Assembly (NCBI RefSeq): GCF_001949145.1
Contig: NW_019091456.1
Coordinates: 74,496-138,495, forward strand
DNA: 64,000 bases
From: Acanthaster planci
Lineage: Eukaryota; Echinodermata; Asteroidea; Valvatida; Acanthasteridae
Reading direction: 5' to 3'
A program made the position numbers and the translations under genes. Every line of letters begins with the position of its first letter. The stretch's first letter is position 1. Positions 1 to 12,500 of the stretch are shown here, in pieces. The notes beneath the pieces are model-generated. The model had not been told where the DNA came from and ran no database searches. It worked only from the letters and a program-made list of their open reading frames with translations.

Positions 1-335
1 CCTGTGCCTTGAACTGCCCATGCCTTGAACAGCCCGTGCCTTGAACAGCCTGTGCCTTGAACAGCCCGTGCCTTGAACAGCCCGTGCCTTGAACTGCCCA
101 TTCCTTGAACTGCCCATGCCTTGAACTGCCTGTGCCTTGAACTGCCCATACCTTGAACTGTCCATGCCATGAACAGCCTGTGCCTTGAACAGCCCATGCC
201 TTGAACAGCCTGTGCCTTGAAAAGCCCATTCCTTGACCTGCCCATGCCTTGACCTGCCCATGCCTTGAACAGCCCGTGCTTTGAACAGCCTGTGCCTTGA
301 ACTGCCCATACCTTGAACTGCCCATACCTTGAACT
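1..335. repeat. 16-bp minisatellite at left edge
   Basis: About 21 imperfect copies of a 16-bp unit (ccttgaacagcccgtg and the variant ccttgaactgcccatg) run from the window edge to 335. The two variants, cag..cccg and ctg..ccca, are interspersed, and a few copies carry single changes (ccttgacctg, ccatgaacag). The array lies in an intron of TTK, before the 560 exon, and is cut by the window edge, so its true length is unknown. Confidence 0.93.
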
Positions 336-559
336 AAACACCCCAATGTAATTTTTCAATGTAGCCCTTATAAATACAACGTCATTATTTACTTTGTAAT
401 TTTAAGGCCTTTCGGGGGGGTTCTAGTCCATATTTTGGTTTTGAGATTTCAGTCAATAGCAACTTGCTTCGTTCGTCACCGGGATCAGTAACATTACAGG
501 TACGTTTATTTTGTTTGTTAACATGTTTGCAACACTATGATTTTGTTCTTTTTTTAAAG

Positions 560-3500
560 ACCCAATTATGGCCAAGCACAGAGAGTGAAACGTGCAGCAC
601 TGAAGCTACCAGAGGTCACCCCATCTAACCCGGATGACAGTGATGATGACTTTCCGTTTCCTGACATCGAGCCACTGGAGAAAATCTCCCCACCAAGCAA
701 TGACAAGGCTGATGCAAGACATGAGAGGCTTACAGCAATTATTGAATCCCCAAGGCAGGCTAGTAATGACTCTGGTGTTGCTATGATGGCAACACCCTCC
801 ACCGAGCAGCAACAACCTCCCAGCCTGTCAAGAAACTACAGTAATGCAGACACTCTACAATTGAACACCCCTTCTCAACAAGATGGCAGGTCCCAGACTG
901 GTCAAAGAATTGAAAGTGGTCTTTCAAGTTTCCAAAAGCAAGATAAAGGGAAACCACAAGACAAAGGCAGTGTGAATCAGGAAACACCACGTCAGCCAAA
1001 AGGGTAATCTGTTAACTGGATTAAGACATGCTGATAGTTATTCAAATCATTTCAATACAAGTTACAACCGACAAATAAGTCAATTTGTTTCTTTTCGGCT
1101 TAAGAATATCTGCACTTCTCATGTTAACCACTTTGCACCACAGGATGTGTAAGCCATAAGAATTATCTTTGAAAGTTTCATGGGGAAGGTGTGAAGATGT
1201 TCTGGTAATTTATATAAGTAGAAAAGAACACACACAGCCTCACACTCCGGCAGTTCCCATGGGCTCGGTGCAGTCAAAGTGTTGAACTATATGCAGTTGG
1301 TACAAGTTCTGTGCTGTACCCAGTCTTTGCATGTAAGGGCTTGTTATCACAGCAAATATTGCTCTATTGCGATGCCTTTGGAGTGTTGAAAAGACTGTTA
1401 TTCACTCGTCTTGTACAAATGACCCTAAGAGTCAATATTTGTGGTGTCCTCAGGAAAGTGGCCTTGGTATCTTGACATTTGAAAACTCAAGATTGTTTGT
1501 CCAGAACAATGCTGTGTGCCTAGGGCTGGTTCTAGTGCGCTCTGAGCAAGAACAAAAGAGGGCGTAGTTTCATAGCGAAGATGGTACTTTGGTTGGAACT
1601 CAACGCGTATGTGCGTAGGACTCGCTGACTGTGACCAATTTCCGTTGAGCGTATGGTTTTTGCATGAGCTCTTGGTGCGTACACGAACCCTGTTGAGAAA
1701 CTTCCCACCAGCCTGCCTCTTCTTTGAGGATGAGGGTGCACTTCAACCATTGGCGGATACCCTATTCAGTAAGATATCCTTAGCTTCTCAGGAGATGCTT
1801 GCTCGTTAGTCATTCACCGGCATGCCCAGTTGTTTATTAACGTTGATGCCCTGTTCATATTTCAGTGTCAAGTCCCACCCTTCAGCTGTGCAGTCTTCAT
1901 ATCAACCCCGTCCCACAGAAAATGGAGCAAGCCATCTCCATCTCTTCCATCAGTCTGGAAACAATCGGCAGATGGTAAGAATCATGCCTATCAATGTACA
2001 CAAAATCAGTTGTCAGTCTAAAGCTTATTGCCCAATTGTACCTTATATTGACATACCGTCCATCAGAGATATTGGATTTAAAGAAAGTTACTGTTACAGT
2101 TGTTTTCATAATCATTCTTTGTTTCCGAATATATATTCTTTCCCTTTCATACAGTATTTTTTTTTCTAAATCTAAAGAATAGTTGCTTTGATTAACCCAT
2201 TCACGGCGGGATTATTTTAACCGCAACTGCTGGGCTGTGGTATGCCCTAAACGGAGGGCTTTGTCCATCAGCAGGCCCCATTGAACCAGCAGCTGCATGG
2301 TGAATAGACTGTATGACTGTATGTGTGGTATTCACTAATCCTCACACAATGGTACGGTAGTAGCAGTCCTCCGTAGCGAAGGGGTTAATTTGAAATTTTG
2401 AATTTTGCATCAGAGTAATAATATTAAGTTTTGCCTTTCCCCTACTTACCGGTAGTGTTATGGAGCACTGCCTTCCCAGTCAAAGGTCACAACTATGACA
2501 TTTGTGACCCGCTCCAGGAAAAGGTGATATAAGTTGCAAAAAAAAAAATCCAGTTATATACATCACTTGAAAGCCCACAATAGAAGCTTTCATTTGGTAT
2601 ATGATAGAGATCTGTAGCCTTTCCTTTTCCGGAGTTATGACACATTTGCATATTAATTAGTTCCAGGCAATTGAAATTGCAAAACCGAGAAAACAGGCTT
2701 TGAAATATCTGGCTCTGATGTGGGTTGTAGGCATTTAAATCTTACTTAGCAACCAACATGCTCTTGTGTTACAACCACCCTCAAAATTCGCACAAGGACT
2801 AAGGAATTAGTATTTTCAATGATTTTGTCGTAAAAAAGGAATTTTTGAATCCAACGTTGAGCGGGTCATTGCTCGTAAATGCATGGTGCGACTTATATCG
2901 CCTTTTCCTGGAGTGGGTCACATTTTTCTTATTAGTGCTGGTAGACCGCTTGAGAACCAATACTTTATAATGTGACGTTGTTAAATGTTGATGCTTGCTT
3001 AGTTGATTCGAAAATTCCTAAAGAATCACATTGAATTGAAATGTTTTTGTAATCTTGAAACAGTTAAACCCTTGTTTTCAAGTGAAAAACTTGCACAACC
3101 TTGTTTTGGGTATCTTTTTTGTCCGACAGTATGATGTTTTTATCAGTGATTTCATTTTCCTTTGTTTATTATGGAGTCAGTCACTTTCCTCATACATGTA
3201 TATGTATGCTGTGGGTTATTATCATATTTAATTTATTTCACTGGATTCAAACAAGCCAGCTGCATGAGTGATGAGACGCCAGCACTTCAAAGCACAAGGT
3301 CATTGGCTTTGAGTCCTACCTGTGTGAGTTTGTGAATCTCTTCACAAGCCCTCTGACAGTACTGAGTAACAGTGTTTACCTACAATGTACATTTGTACAT
3401 CATTCAACATGCACGTTGGTGAAGAACAAAATAAGTCTCAATGTCATATGTTACATGTTAAATACATTTGAGTAGACAGTCCGAGAAAAATCCGATGAGA

Positions 3501-6500
3501 TGATGGTAGCCAACAACTGGAAATCAACAGTCAAAGTGATGCATTCTGTTTACTGTATACATTTCATTTTTAAAGGAAAAAGGCTTAAGCTTAGGAATAC
3601 AAGTACAGTGTACTTTGATCAAAGGGCACACCTGTACATTTAAGACAAAGTACTGTTATACGGCAATAGAGAATACCAATTGACACTGTGATATCCCTGA
3701 AATGATGCATATTTTCTTTGCAAGATTACACCAAGAGCTGCATCCCAGCCAGTGCAGAGAAAGGATGTTATTACTGTCAATAATGTTACCTACACCATCC
3801 TCCGTGTCATTGGCAAAGGTGGATCATCTAAGGTAAGCATTCCACATTCCAGAGACTGCACAAGACCTGCATGTATTCATTAAAGCAGATTAAAATTCAG
3901 TGACCTTTTTTCTCAACTTGACCATTGCAGTTCAATAAGCCCATGGAGTTCTACTCATTCCTGAAAGTAATTAAACCGATGGGCCCATTGTTGGGTTATT
4001 TTTCTAATGCCGTTATTTGAAAAACCACTTTGTGAAAATTAATGCTTCCCTTCATAAGAGAATGGACAAAAACCTCTGAAGATCAATAATGTCAAACATT
4101 CTACAACAGAACTTGAAAAAAATGACACCAACGTTAATAAAGATAGACCAACTAAGTTGAAAAGTAAAAATAGATGACGCATAAATGCTAGAAAGTAATA
4201 CTGGATTTCCTTTTGATCTGAACAGACTGCTTGCATCTGTTTTCATGAAACCTTACAAATATTTCAATTTTATTACATTAAAACTGTTCAATTAATTAAT
4301 AAATTAATCCATCAAAAATACATATACTGTACTTGTAAACAGGTGGTCCTGCAGTGCAATGTGGTTTAGTTCTGTTACTTCCAAATCTGTTAAAAAACAG
4401 AGTCTCTTTTGGTAAAATACTGATATGAAAGTGATATTTAACTCTAAAACCAATAAGAATGCAGTGAATGTGACTGAATTGTTCTACATGTACATGTATA
4501 TTCCGATTACTGGAACTCAACTGTAGCCAACACTTAACACAGGTTCATAGCCCATTTTTCTAATTTGTTACTTCTATTAATAAGCATAGATAAATAGAAA
4601 AATTGTTTGTCTCGTGACAGGTTGATGCTAGACATGCCAGAGTACCAATAGCCAAGTGTTGTTGGCTCTGGGTTAGCATGATTCCACCATTCAATCAATG
4701 TGTGTGTGGGAGGGGGGGTCTGGTTTGGGTTGGCTAGTGGTACTTTCCTTGCCTTCCATCATGGTGACCTGAGGATTGAATCTCGACTAATTTGGTATAT
4801 GAATTGGGTTTCCAGTCGCTACCTGATTCCTTGGGTTTTCCCTGAAATACATGTTCAGGGTTTTCCTCCCACATTGTGCATATACATGTACACTGTACAT
4901 TGTGTACCAGTGTAGGGCTTCCCATATAGGATGTACCTCACACACATGTACAGGTGTGTGTGTACATTGTTGGTGTTACCATAGAGAGAACAGATCACAA
5001 AGGGTCTTTCCCTGTTCTTGGTGATCAATATGCTCTCCTTGGTGGTAAGTGCCAGTGTTCTGTCTATAGTGATATGTTGTGGGAACAGTTGGAAACACAA
5101 TGCCCTCTCCTGTATGGTATTATTGTTATATATTTCTGGTAATGACACCAAGGATTCCTCAAAAGCGCCCTCGGCGCTGTAGCTCGCAAGCCTGAAGAAA
5201 CCTGTAGAGAGGAGACAATGAGAAGCAGTTACCGTTTTAGAGGTGGGAGGAAAACCCCAAAGGAATATTCTGGGTAAAACCCATGGAATCAGGTAGGGAC
5301 TCAAAACCCAATCCACATGTGGACCGGGCCGGGATTCGAACCCAGGCCACAGAGGTGGAAGGCGAGGAAAGAGCCACTGCGTCAACCTGACTCCTCAATA
5401 GCAAGTAGCAATAGTATAGCAAACACAACTGTGTGTTTTTGCACGACCTCCAGTGTACTTCATTTTTAGCATGCACAGTTGAAATACCATTCTGGCCCAT
5501 AAGTCTTTGTACATGTACATTGATCCAGGGCTAGCTTCATTGATGAATGTTGATGCCTGGGTCAAGAAATTTTAACTTTGCTCGTGTGCAGAGGTACATT
5601 AATTGAAACTTGACTTTTAGGTAGTTTCAAGACAGACGCCAGGTTGAAGCTTTTAATGGTTGTGCTTAAGACTTCAACCAGGCTCACTGTGTCTTTTGAG
5701 CCTCCCAATGTACACTTGACCATACCAACTCTGACAAAAAGTATCCCCTCTTCAGCAAAGAAATGTCAATTTTGTGAAAACTTTATTTCAATAGCACTTG
5801 CTTAGCACCAAGTGAGCATGAACCTGCATACACGTACAGTAAAGTTGCTCTGAAGGACTATTGTTGCTGCATGTATATAAAGACACACCATCTGTTGTGC
5901 CTGAATATAGCAGATAATCATATGCAAAGCTTGGAATTTCTAGTTTCTCCATGTAACTTGTTTGAACATCTCCTTTAGTAATTTCTGCAGATACTTTGAT
6001 CTTCATAAAGGTATTAATATGGGACTTCATCATTGTTTAACATTCCTGTAACCAGTGGAGTAATATTTTTTAAAGGTGAGGTGTGTGGTCAGTAAGCTAT
6101 TATTTCATTTGTTTGCAGGTGTATCAGGCGTTCAGTGAGGATAAGAAGAAAGTTCTAGCAATTAAATATGTCAAGTTGGACTGTGCTGATGACATGACGA
6201 TACAAGGTTACATCAATGAGATCACACTGCTTCAAAAACTACGCTATAGTGAAAACATCATACACCTCTACGACTTGTAAGTTCAGCTGTTAGGCATAGA
6301 TGGCCTGATGTTGTAAGGAGGGTTCCAGCCAGGCATAAAATACAGTAGCACATTGGGCTGATATGCTGTGGAAAAACTCTGACATACTTTCAATCCCTCA
6401 ATATGCAATCCATATGCTTCAGTTTTTCTAGGGGAAAGGTTGTTAATACCGGTATTTTACCTTAAATTTAAGGAGACCAGAAAGTCAGAGAACTGAAAAT

Positions 6501-9500
6501 TTATTAGAAAATCACCGACGACCAATGACCAAAAGGTGTGCTGAAATCAAACAAAAGTTCCACAATGGGACTTATAGTAAATGTATGTTCATGCACATAT
6601 ATATGCATAAGTTTCACTGTAAAGAAATCACATACAGCAGGCACTGTAATCATTTCCACCCTGTCCCTGAAAATGGTTGTAGCAAGAGTAGACAGGCTGG
6701 AAGAGAGACTACAACTAAGGATTCTACATGTATGGCTGCGATGGCTTGGCAGTGCTGGTAATGTGGTACTCATCCAAACTTTTAAGTAGCGTCGCATTGA
6801 AACTATCCAACTTAATGGCAAAGTTTACAAAACTTGGTCTACCTCACTCTGCATGATGTATTTTCTGTACTTGTGCATTTATTTCAATGTTTATTTTAGA
6901 ATCCTTCGTAGTGGTCCATAAGGGCAATTTTCTTAAAAGCTTAATTAAAAGGCTGTTGCCAGCACACTCATTTGCTGGCCAGTACGTGGCAGCCCATCTG
7001 TGCACAGTCATGTTGCAATTGTGGTTTCCGCCCATGTTTTTATGTTCCTGCTGGATGCATTCTCATGTATGTGTGGAACAGAACATTTTCCTCATTGCTT
7101 TGGGATCATTCTCTCTCACTTTTTTTTGTTATTTTATGGCTGAACTTGTTGTAGTTTAACACAAACGTTCTCTTTTACACAGTACAGCCAATAACCCTAT
7201 GATAAAATAAGCTTGGAATGGGGGTAATTTCTTTTTCTCATGATTGCCATGTGACAAAAGCGGTAGATCACAGCACAAAAGTTCAGACAGTGATAGAAAA
7301 TTATCAACATTATTTCAATTTTTAACTGAGCATGCCTGTTCATGGACTGTATAGGGAGAACGTTGTGTTGAACCCCAAGAAAAGGTTCAGACATGTCAGA
7401 CTGTAGTTTTTCCAAAGTAATATGAAGAAAGCGGTGTACATTTATTAGCTCGTTATTTTGTGTGTTTATTGTGAATCATGACCCAAAGTTCAAATTACAT
7501 GTGGTCATGACATGATGAACATCTAAAAATTGATATGGTACTCACTGCTACAAGCTCGGTGGTCCATTGGTTAAAACTAGGAAGCAGTAGGTCTTGGGTT
7601 CAAGTCCCACCCGAGTAAGCTCAGTGGTCGAGTGGTTAAAACTAAGAAGCAGGAGGTCTTGGGTTCAAGTCCCACCTGAGTAAGCTCAGTGGTCGAGTGG
7701 TTAAAACTAGGAAGCAGTAGGTCTTGGGTTCAAGTCCCACCCGAGTAAGCTCAGTGGTCGAGTGGTTAAAACTAAGAAGCAGGAGGTCTTGGGTTCAAGT
7801 CCCACCCGAGTAAGCTCAGTGGTCGAGTGGTTAAAACTAGGAAGCAGTAGGTCTTGGGTTCAAGTCCCACCCGAGTAAGCTCAGTGGTCGAGTGGTTAAA
7901 ACTAAGAAGCAGGAGGTCTTGGGTTCAAGTCCCACCTGAGTAAGCTCGGTGGTCCAGTGGTTAAAACTAGGAAGCAGGAGGTCTTGGGTTCAAGTCCCAC
8001 CTGAGTAAGCTTGTAAATATTTTTCACAAACTTGTCGACAAACTCTGAATATACAGTGTAATGAACAGTTGTCAATGTAAGGGCAAAGCACATTAATAAA
8101 GTTTAACATCACCCCGATGCAAATTACACCTTGGAACAGTTTGTAGTAGTCACTGGTACAACATCTGATCTGAATCGGACAGGCCAGCTAACCCCAGTAA
8201 GCTCGGTGGTTGAGTGGTTAAGATGTTTGCACTAGTCGTCTGCACTAGTAAGCAGGCAATCGTGGACTGGAGTCCCACCTGAGTAAGCTAATGAAGTTTT
8301 TGCAAGCCCTCGGACAAACACTGAGTATGCAGTATTATGAACATACATATATACCTCGGTTCAAGGGCAGAACCCCGTTATTGAGTGAAAAGAGAATATA
8401 TTGAAAATTGTGAACAAATCATCAGCAGTAGGCGTCTCAGAGAAATAAGCCCAGCGTGCATGCATTGCAAGTGGATAACTTACGAATGAATACAGAGACT
8501 GTGAAAATGCAAGTTCATAATTTGTATCATGAATTATACCTAAGGTGATAATCCCCTCAGTATTGTGGTACATACTGACAAATCTGCTGTGAAGAGAAGT
8601 GTTGTTACACCCCAGTGGTACCCTGAAAAGTTCCCCAGTGGTACCCTGAAACGTTCCCCAGTGGTACCCTGAAAAGTTCCCCTACAGAACTCTTGGTTTC
8701 TACTTTTACACATTTAGATTTCTTGCAACAACCTGTTGTATTTGGTTTGTTTCAGTGAAATCACTGATTCCCACATCTATCTGGTCATGGAATGTGGATC
8801 TATTGATCTGGCAACTTTCTTGAGTAAACACAAGAAGATTGATCCTCGGGACATGAAGTTCTACTGGAGAGGGATGTTAAATGCAGTGGATGTGGTGCAC
8901 CAAGCAGGTATGTACAGTTTAGAGGCTGTGTGGTACAAGTACAGTAGGTGCAGATGACTTGATTAAGGATTAATCTCACAATTTGTGTTGTGTACATGTA
9001 AATAGATGGTCAATTGTCATAGCTGTTGTAACTGAAGAACTTGCCAGAATTCTTGGCTGAATTCAATACATGTACTGTACTTTGGTGTGTTTTCATTGTG
9101 TACATTGCAGTAACTAACTGCTGTGAATGTCTGAGTTGGCATGTTAACATTTCCAACAACAGGGGTTGGGAGTTGTTTTCAAAATGTGGCTACTATCTAT
9201 TGTAAAGAGCTCTCATAAGATGACTCGGAAACACAAATGAATTTTCCACTCACTCCAAAATGTAGTCCCTGTTGTTTTGTGTTCCACTCAGTTTTCCTAT
9301 TGGGGTTAAACTGCCCAGCTAGACGCATATGACAAGTATCATTTATAAATGGGTCATTCCATGAGGTTGGGGCACAATTTGTGACGGTGTCCATTGTTAC
9401 ATGGGTTCCGTAAAAATGAACAACTATTTCCCTGCATGTGGATTCCAAATTGACATTGTTATACATCTGGCAAGGCTGAATACAGAGGTGTGTGTTATTT

Positions 9501-12500
9501 TTACAGAGTAAATGACCTACTCTACAGGTCATGACAGACGGTAGAAGTTACCCATGTAACAAGGACACCGTCACAAACTGTGCCCCAACCTCAAGGAATG
9601 ACCCAAATCTATCAGTTTCCACCATGCACAGACACAGTCATAGGTACAACATTGAGAACCGTTACTTATCAAGATCACTGTCAAGTACTTTTACAGTTGT
9701 ACTTAAATGCATGTGTACATGTACATCAGTACATGGGCATAGGCATTCTGAAGAGATATTGGTCACTTCATTCTTCATAATGGCATTTTGGAAGCAGTAT
9801 GCTTGTTCAGTCGAACGCAGATAAGAAAGCGCTGTTAATACAAAGTCATTTATAACAAGGACAATCTGAAATCTCAAGTCTGTTTTTCTTTGTTTTTCTA
9901 TTACTGATAATTATAACAAGGTAATGTGTAAAGTCCTAAGGCCCTTGTTATGACAGTGTCTCATTGCACATACTGTTGTTTGCATACACTGTACATGTAT
10001 ATGTACAGTCTACATGTACTTGAACATATATATTATGGTTTTGTACTGCAGTTAAGGTGACCTCAAACTATTACATTCTTTTGTATTATTTCATGAGTAT
10101 TGTTGTAATACCTTCTTTTGGTCAGGAATTGTACATAGTGATTTAAAACCAGCCAACTTCCTGTTTGTTGAGGGCACTCTCAAGCTGATTGACTTCGGCA
10201 TTGCCAATGCCATTCAAAGTGACAAGACAAGTGTGGTCAGGGAGTCTCAAGTAGGGACACTGAATTACATGTCACCTGAGGCCATTCAGGACACATCACC
10301 CTCACCTCAGGTTGATGCCAATGGACACAGACGGCCTAAGCTCAAGGTAAGCATCAATTTCTTTGTTGAATTGGAGTAGACCGATTGCACCTGCTAAATC
10401 GTGTGAGCTATAGTGGGTATCAGCCCCATAGCAATGTGTGTTTTGAGTGTTGTGAACAAGCAATACAGCCAAGATATGGTAAAGTACGCTGCACATCAGT
10501 AGTCCGAGTGCGGTACCTACTGTCCACTTTAATTTTGGTCAATGATACTTATGAAACACTTTGCTTTGGTGGACACTGTGTTTGTTGGTATCCAATACTT
10601 ACTAAAAGGTCACATGAATGTGCAATCGGTCTATTGAAAATACCTCACTGGTGTTGTCAGAAATACACACAGTGTTATAGAGTAGTGCATGTACAAAAAA
10701 GAGGTATTTAATATAGTATTTAACCTTAAAATATATGTACATGTAGCTGTGTTATTTCTGACCATCTCATAGCCTGGGCAACTCCCCCCTTCCAAGAATT
10801 TGGTCATACCATGCCACATTTAAAAAAACAGTTCCATGCATATACATGTAAAACACTCCTTACCAGTTCAAATAGAGTTTCAACCTCAAATCAGACCATG
10901 GTTTTGTTGTTAGGGTACTTTGAAGTTGGAGGCCACACACGTGCCAGCCTGTATGCATTGAGCATGGCAGTGGAAAGGTACATACATTTTTGGCTAACCT
11001 GTCTCAGAAAATTGGCACTGTGCATATGTTCACTTTTTTCAAAATTTGGATCAAATGGCTGCGGAAGTTATGGGACCGAAAAACTAAAGGCTCGGCTTGA
11101 TTTTGCCCCCTTGCTCAGCTCGTCAGGGTTATGTAAACATTTTACAATTTTTCCCCCTATTTTTTGTAGATTCCAAGGGCAGACTACTGAAACCTCAATT
11201 TATAATCTTGGCAACACTAATCTGTTCAACATGAAATCATAATTATTTCATCGGCAAAGGATAGGAATATCCAAAGAATATAGCATCCAAAATAGCCTGA
11301 AGGAGAAAATTTGGCATTCACAAATGGGACACCAAACTAGAGCCAGGTTGAAATTGTTTATTTGAACGTTCATTACTAGAAACATCTTGTACAACATGTA
11401 CATGTATGTAAGTGGTAACCTGGCAGAATAATTCTACAGGGTAATATTTGTATGTTATTTGTGAATATCAATCAGATGATTTGCAAATTTCCAGATACAT
11501 GTATATTCATACAGTCATTTGGCTTCAAAGTGCCTTGCATTTATTGAAATATACACGCATGTAGTGTTCAAGGGAAGCCCTGTATATTATATTGAATTGG
11601 TTTGTCCACTTATCAATCAGATGGTTTAATGAGATATTTTTAGTTACATTTTGCTTTCAATTTAATTTTCTGAGATACCAAATTTGTTTCTCATCAATTT
11701 TAAGTACATGTGCACATTTGATAAATATACTGCTATCTTTACTGGTAGCAGCATGCACAATAAAACTTGAAATATAACTCTACACGTACATGGACATGTA
11801 GAGATGTACATGTACATACCGGTATCACTGTTCAGACATACATGTAATTGCATGTAGTGTTTAAATTCCCATTTCTGAAAGTGACTTGGTAAACACAGGC
11901 CAGCTTACATTCAAAGGCAAATGATGAACTTACTGAAGTTACATCCGCATTTGAATTGAATGCTCAAAACTCTTAACACATGTGGATTGCCTTTAAAGGG
12001 TCTGCAAAAGGAAATTTGTACAGCCGTCCTCACAAATGCATCTTTTTGTTTCAGTTATTTTCTCATTTTGTTGGGCTGTTATATGAAACTTCTGGTGCTG
12101 TTGTGGTTTTTATGGTAACAAACCATGTTCTTAAGAAAAAACCTGCTGAAATTTTTGACATTTTGCTCTTCTGAAATAAGACTTTTGCGAGTTAAATTTG
12201 AATAGAAATAATAACTGGTACACTTAGTTTCTTTCATGTGAACATTACAAATTGGATTCTCAGTACTAAAGACACTGATGCTATTCTTTTGCTATGTTGC
12301 TATGCTGTTGCCTCATGATTCGGGGAAGCTTTTGCTTAGTTACATATATGTACAGTATATAAGATGCACCTTGCACCAATAAACTATTTTCATTGGATAA
12401 AAAGGACTCAATAGTGGTCTAGGTAAAAGAATAAAAACAGGTCTTTAGTCTAGGGAATTTAAATTGTTATGTTTATGTACAGTCGGTTAACTCGGTGTAC

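Noticed and set aside
453-499. Possible extra TTK exon between an acceptor-like and a strong donor-like site
   Set aside because: In the phase needed to join the exon at 560 it contains a TAA codon (489-491).
1532-1800. Possible inverted-repeat element
   Set aside because: The arms match too weakly to separate from chance.
7554-8008. Cluster of true tRNA genes
   Set aside because: Each unit has good A and B boxes but no complete cloverleaf or acceptor stem, and the array runs into a SINE body.
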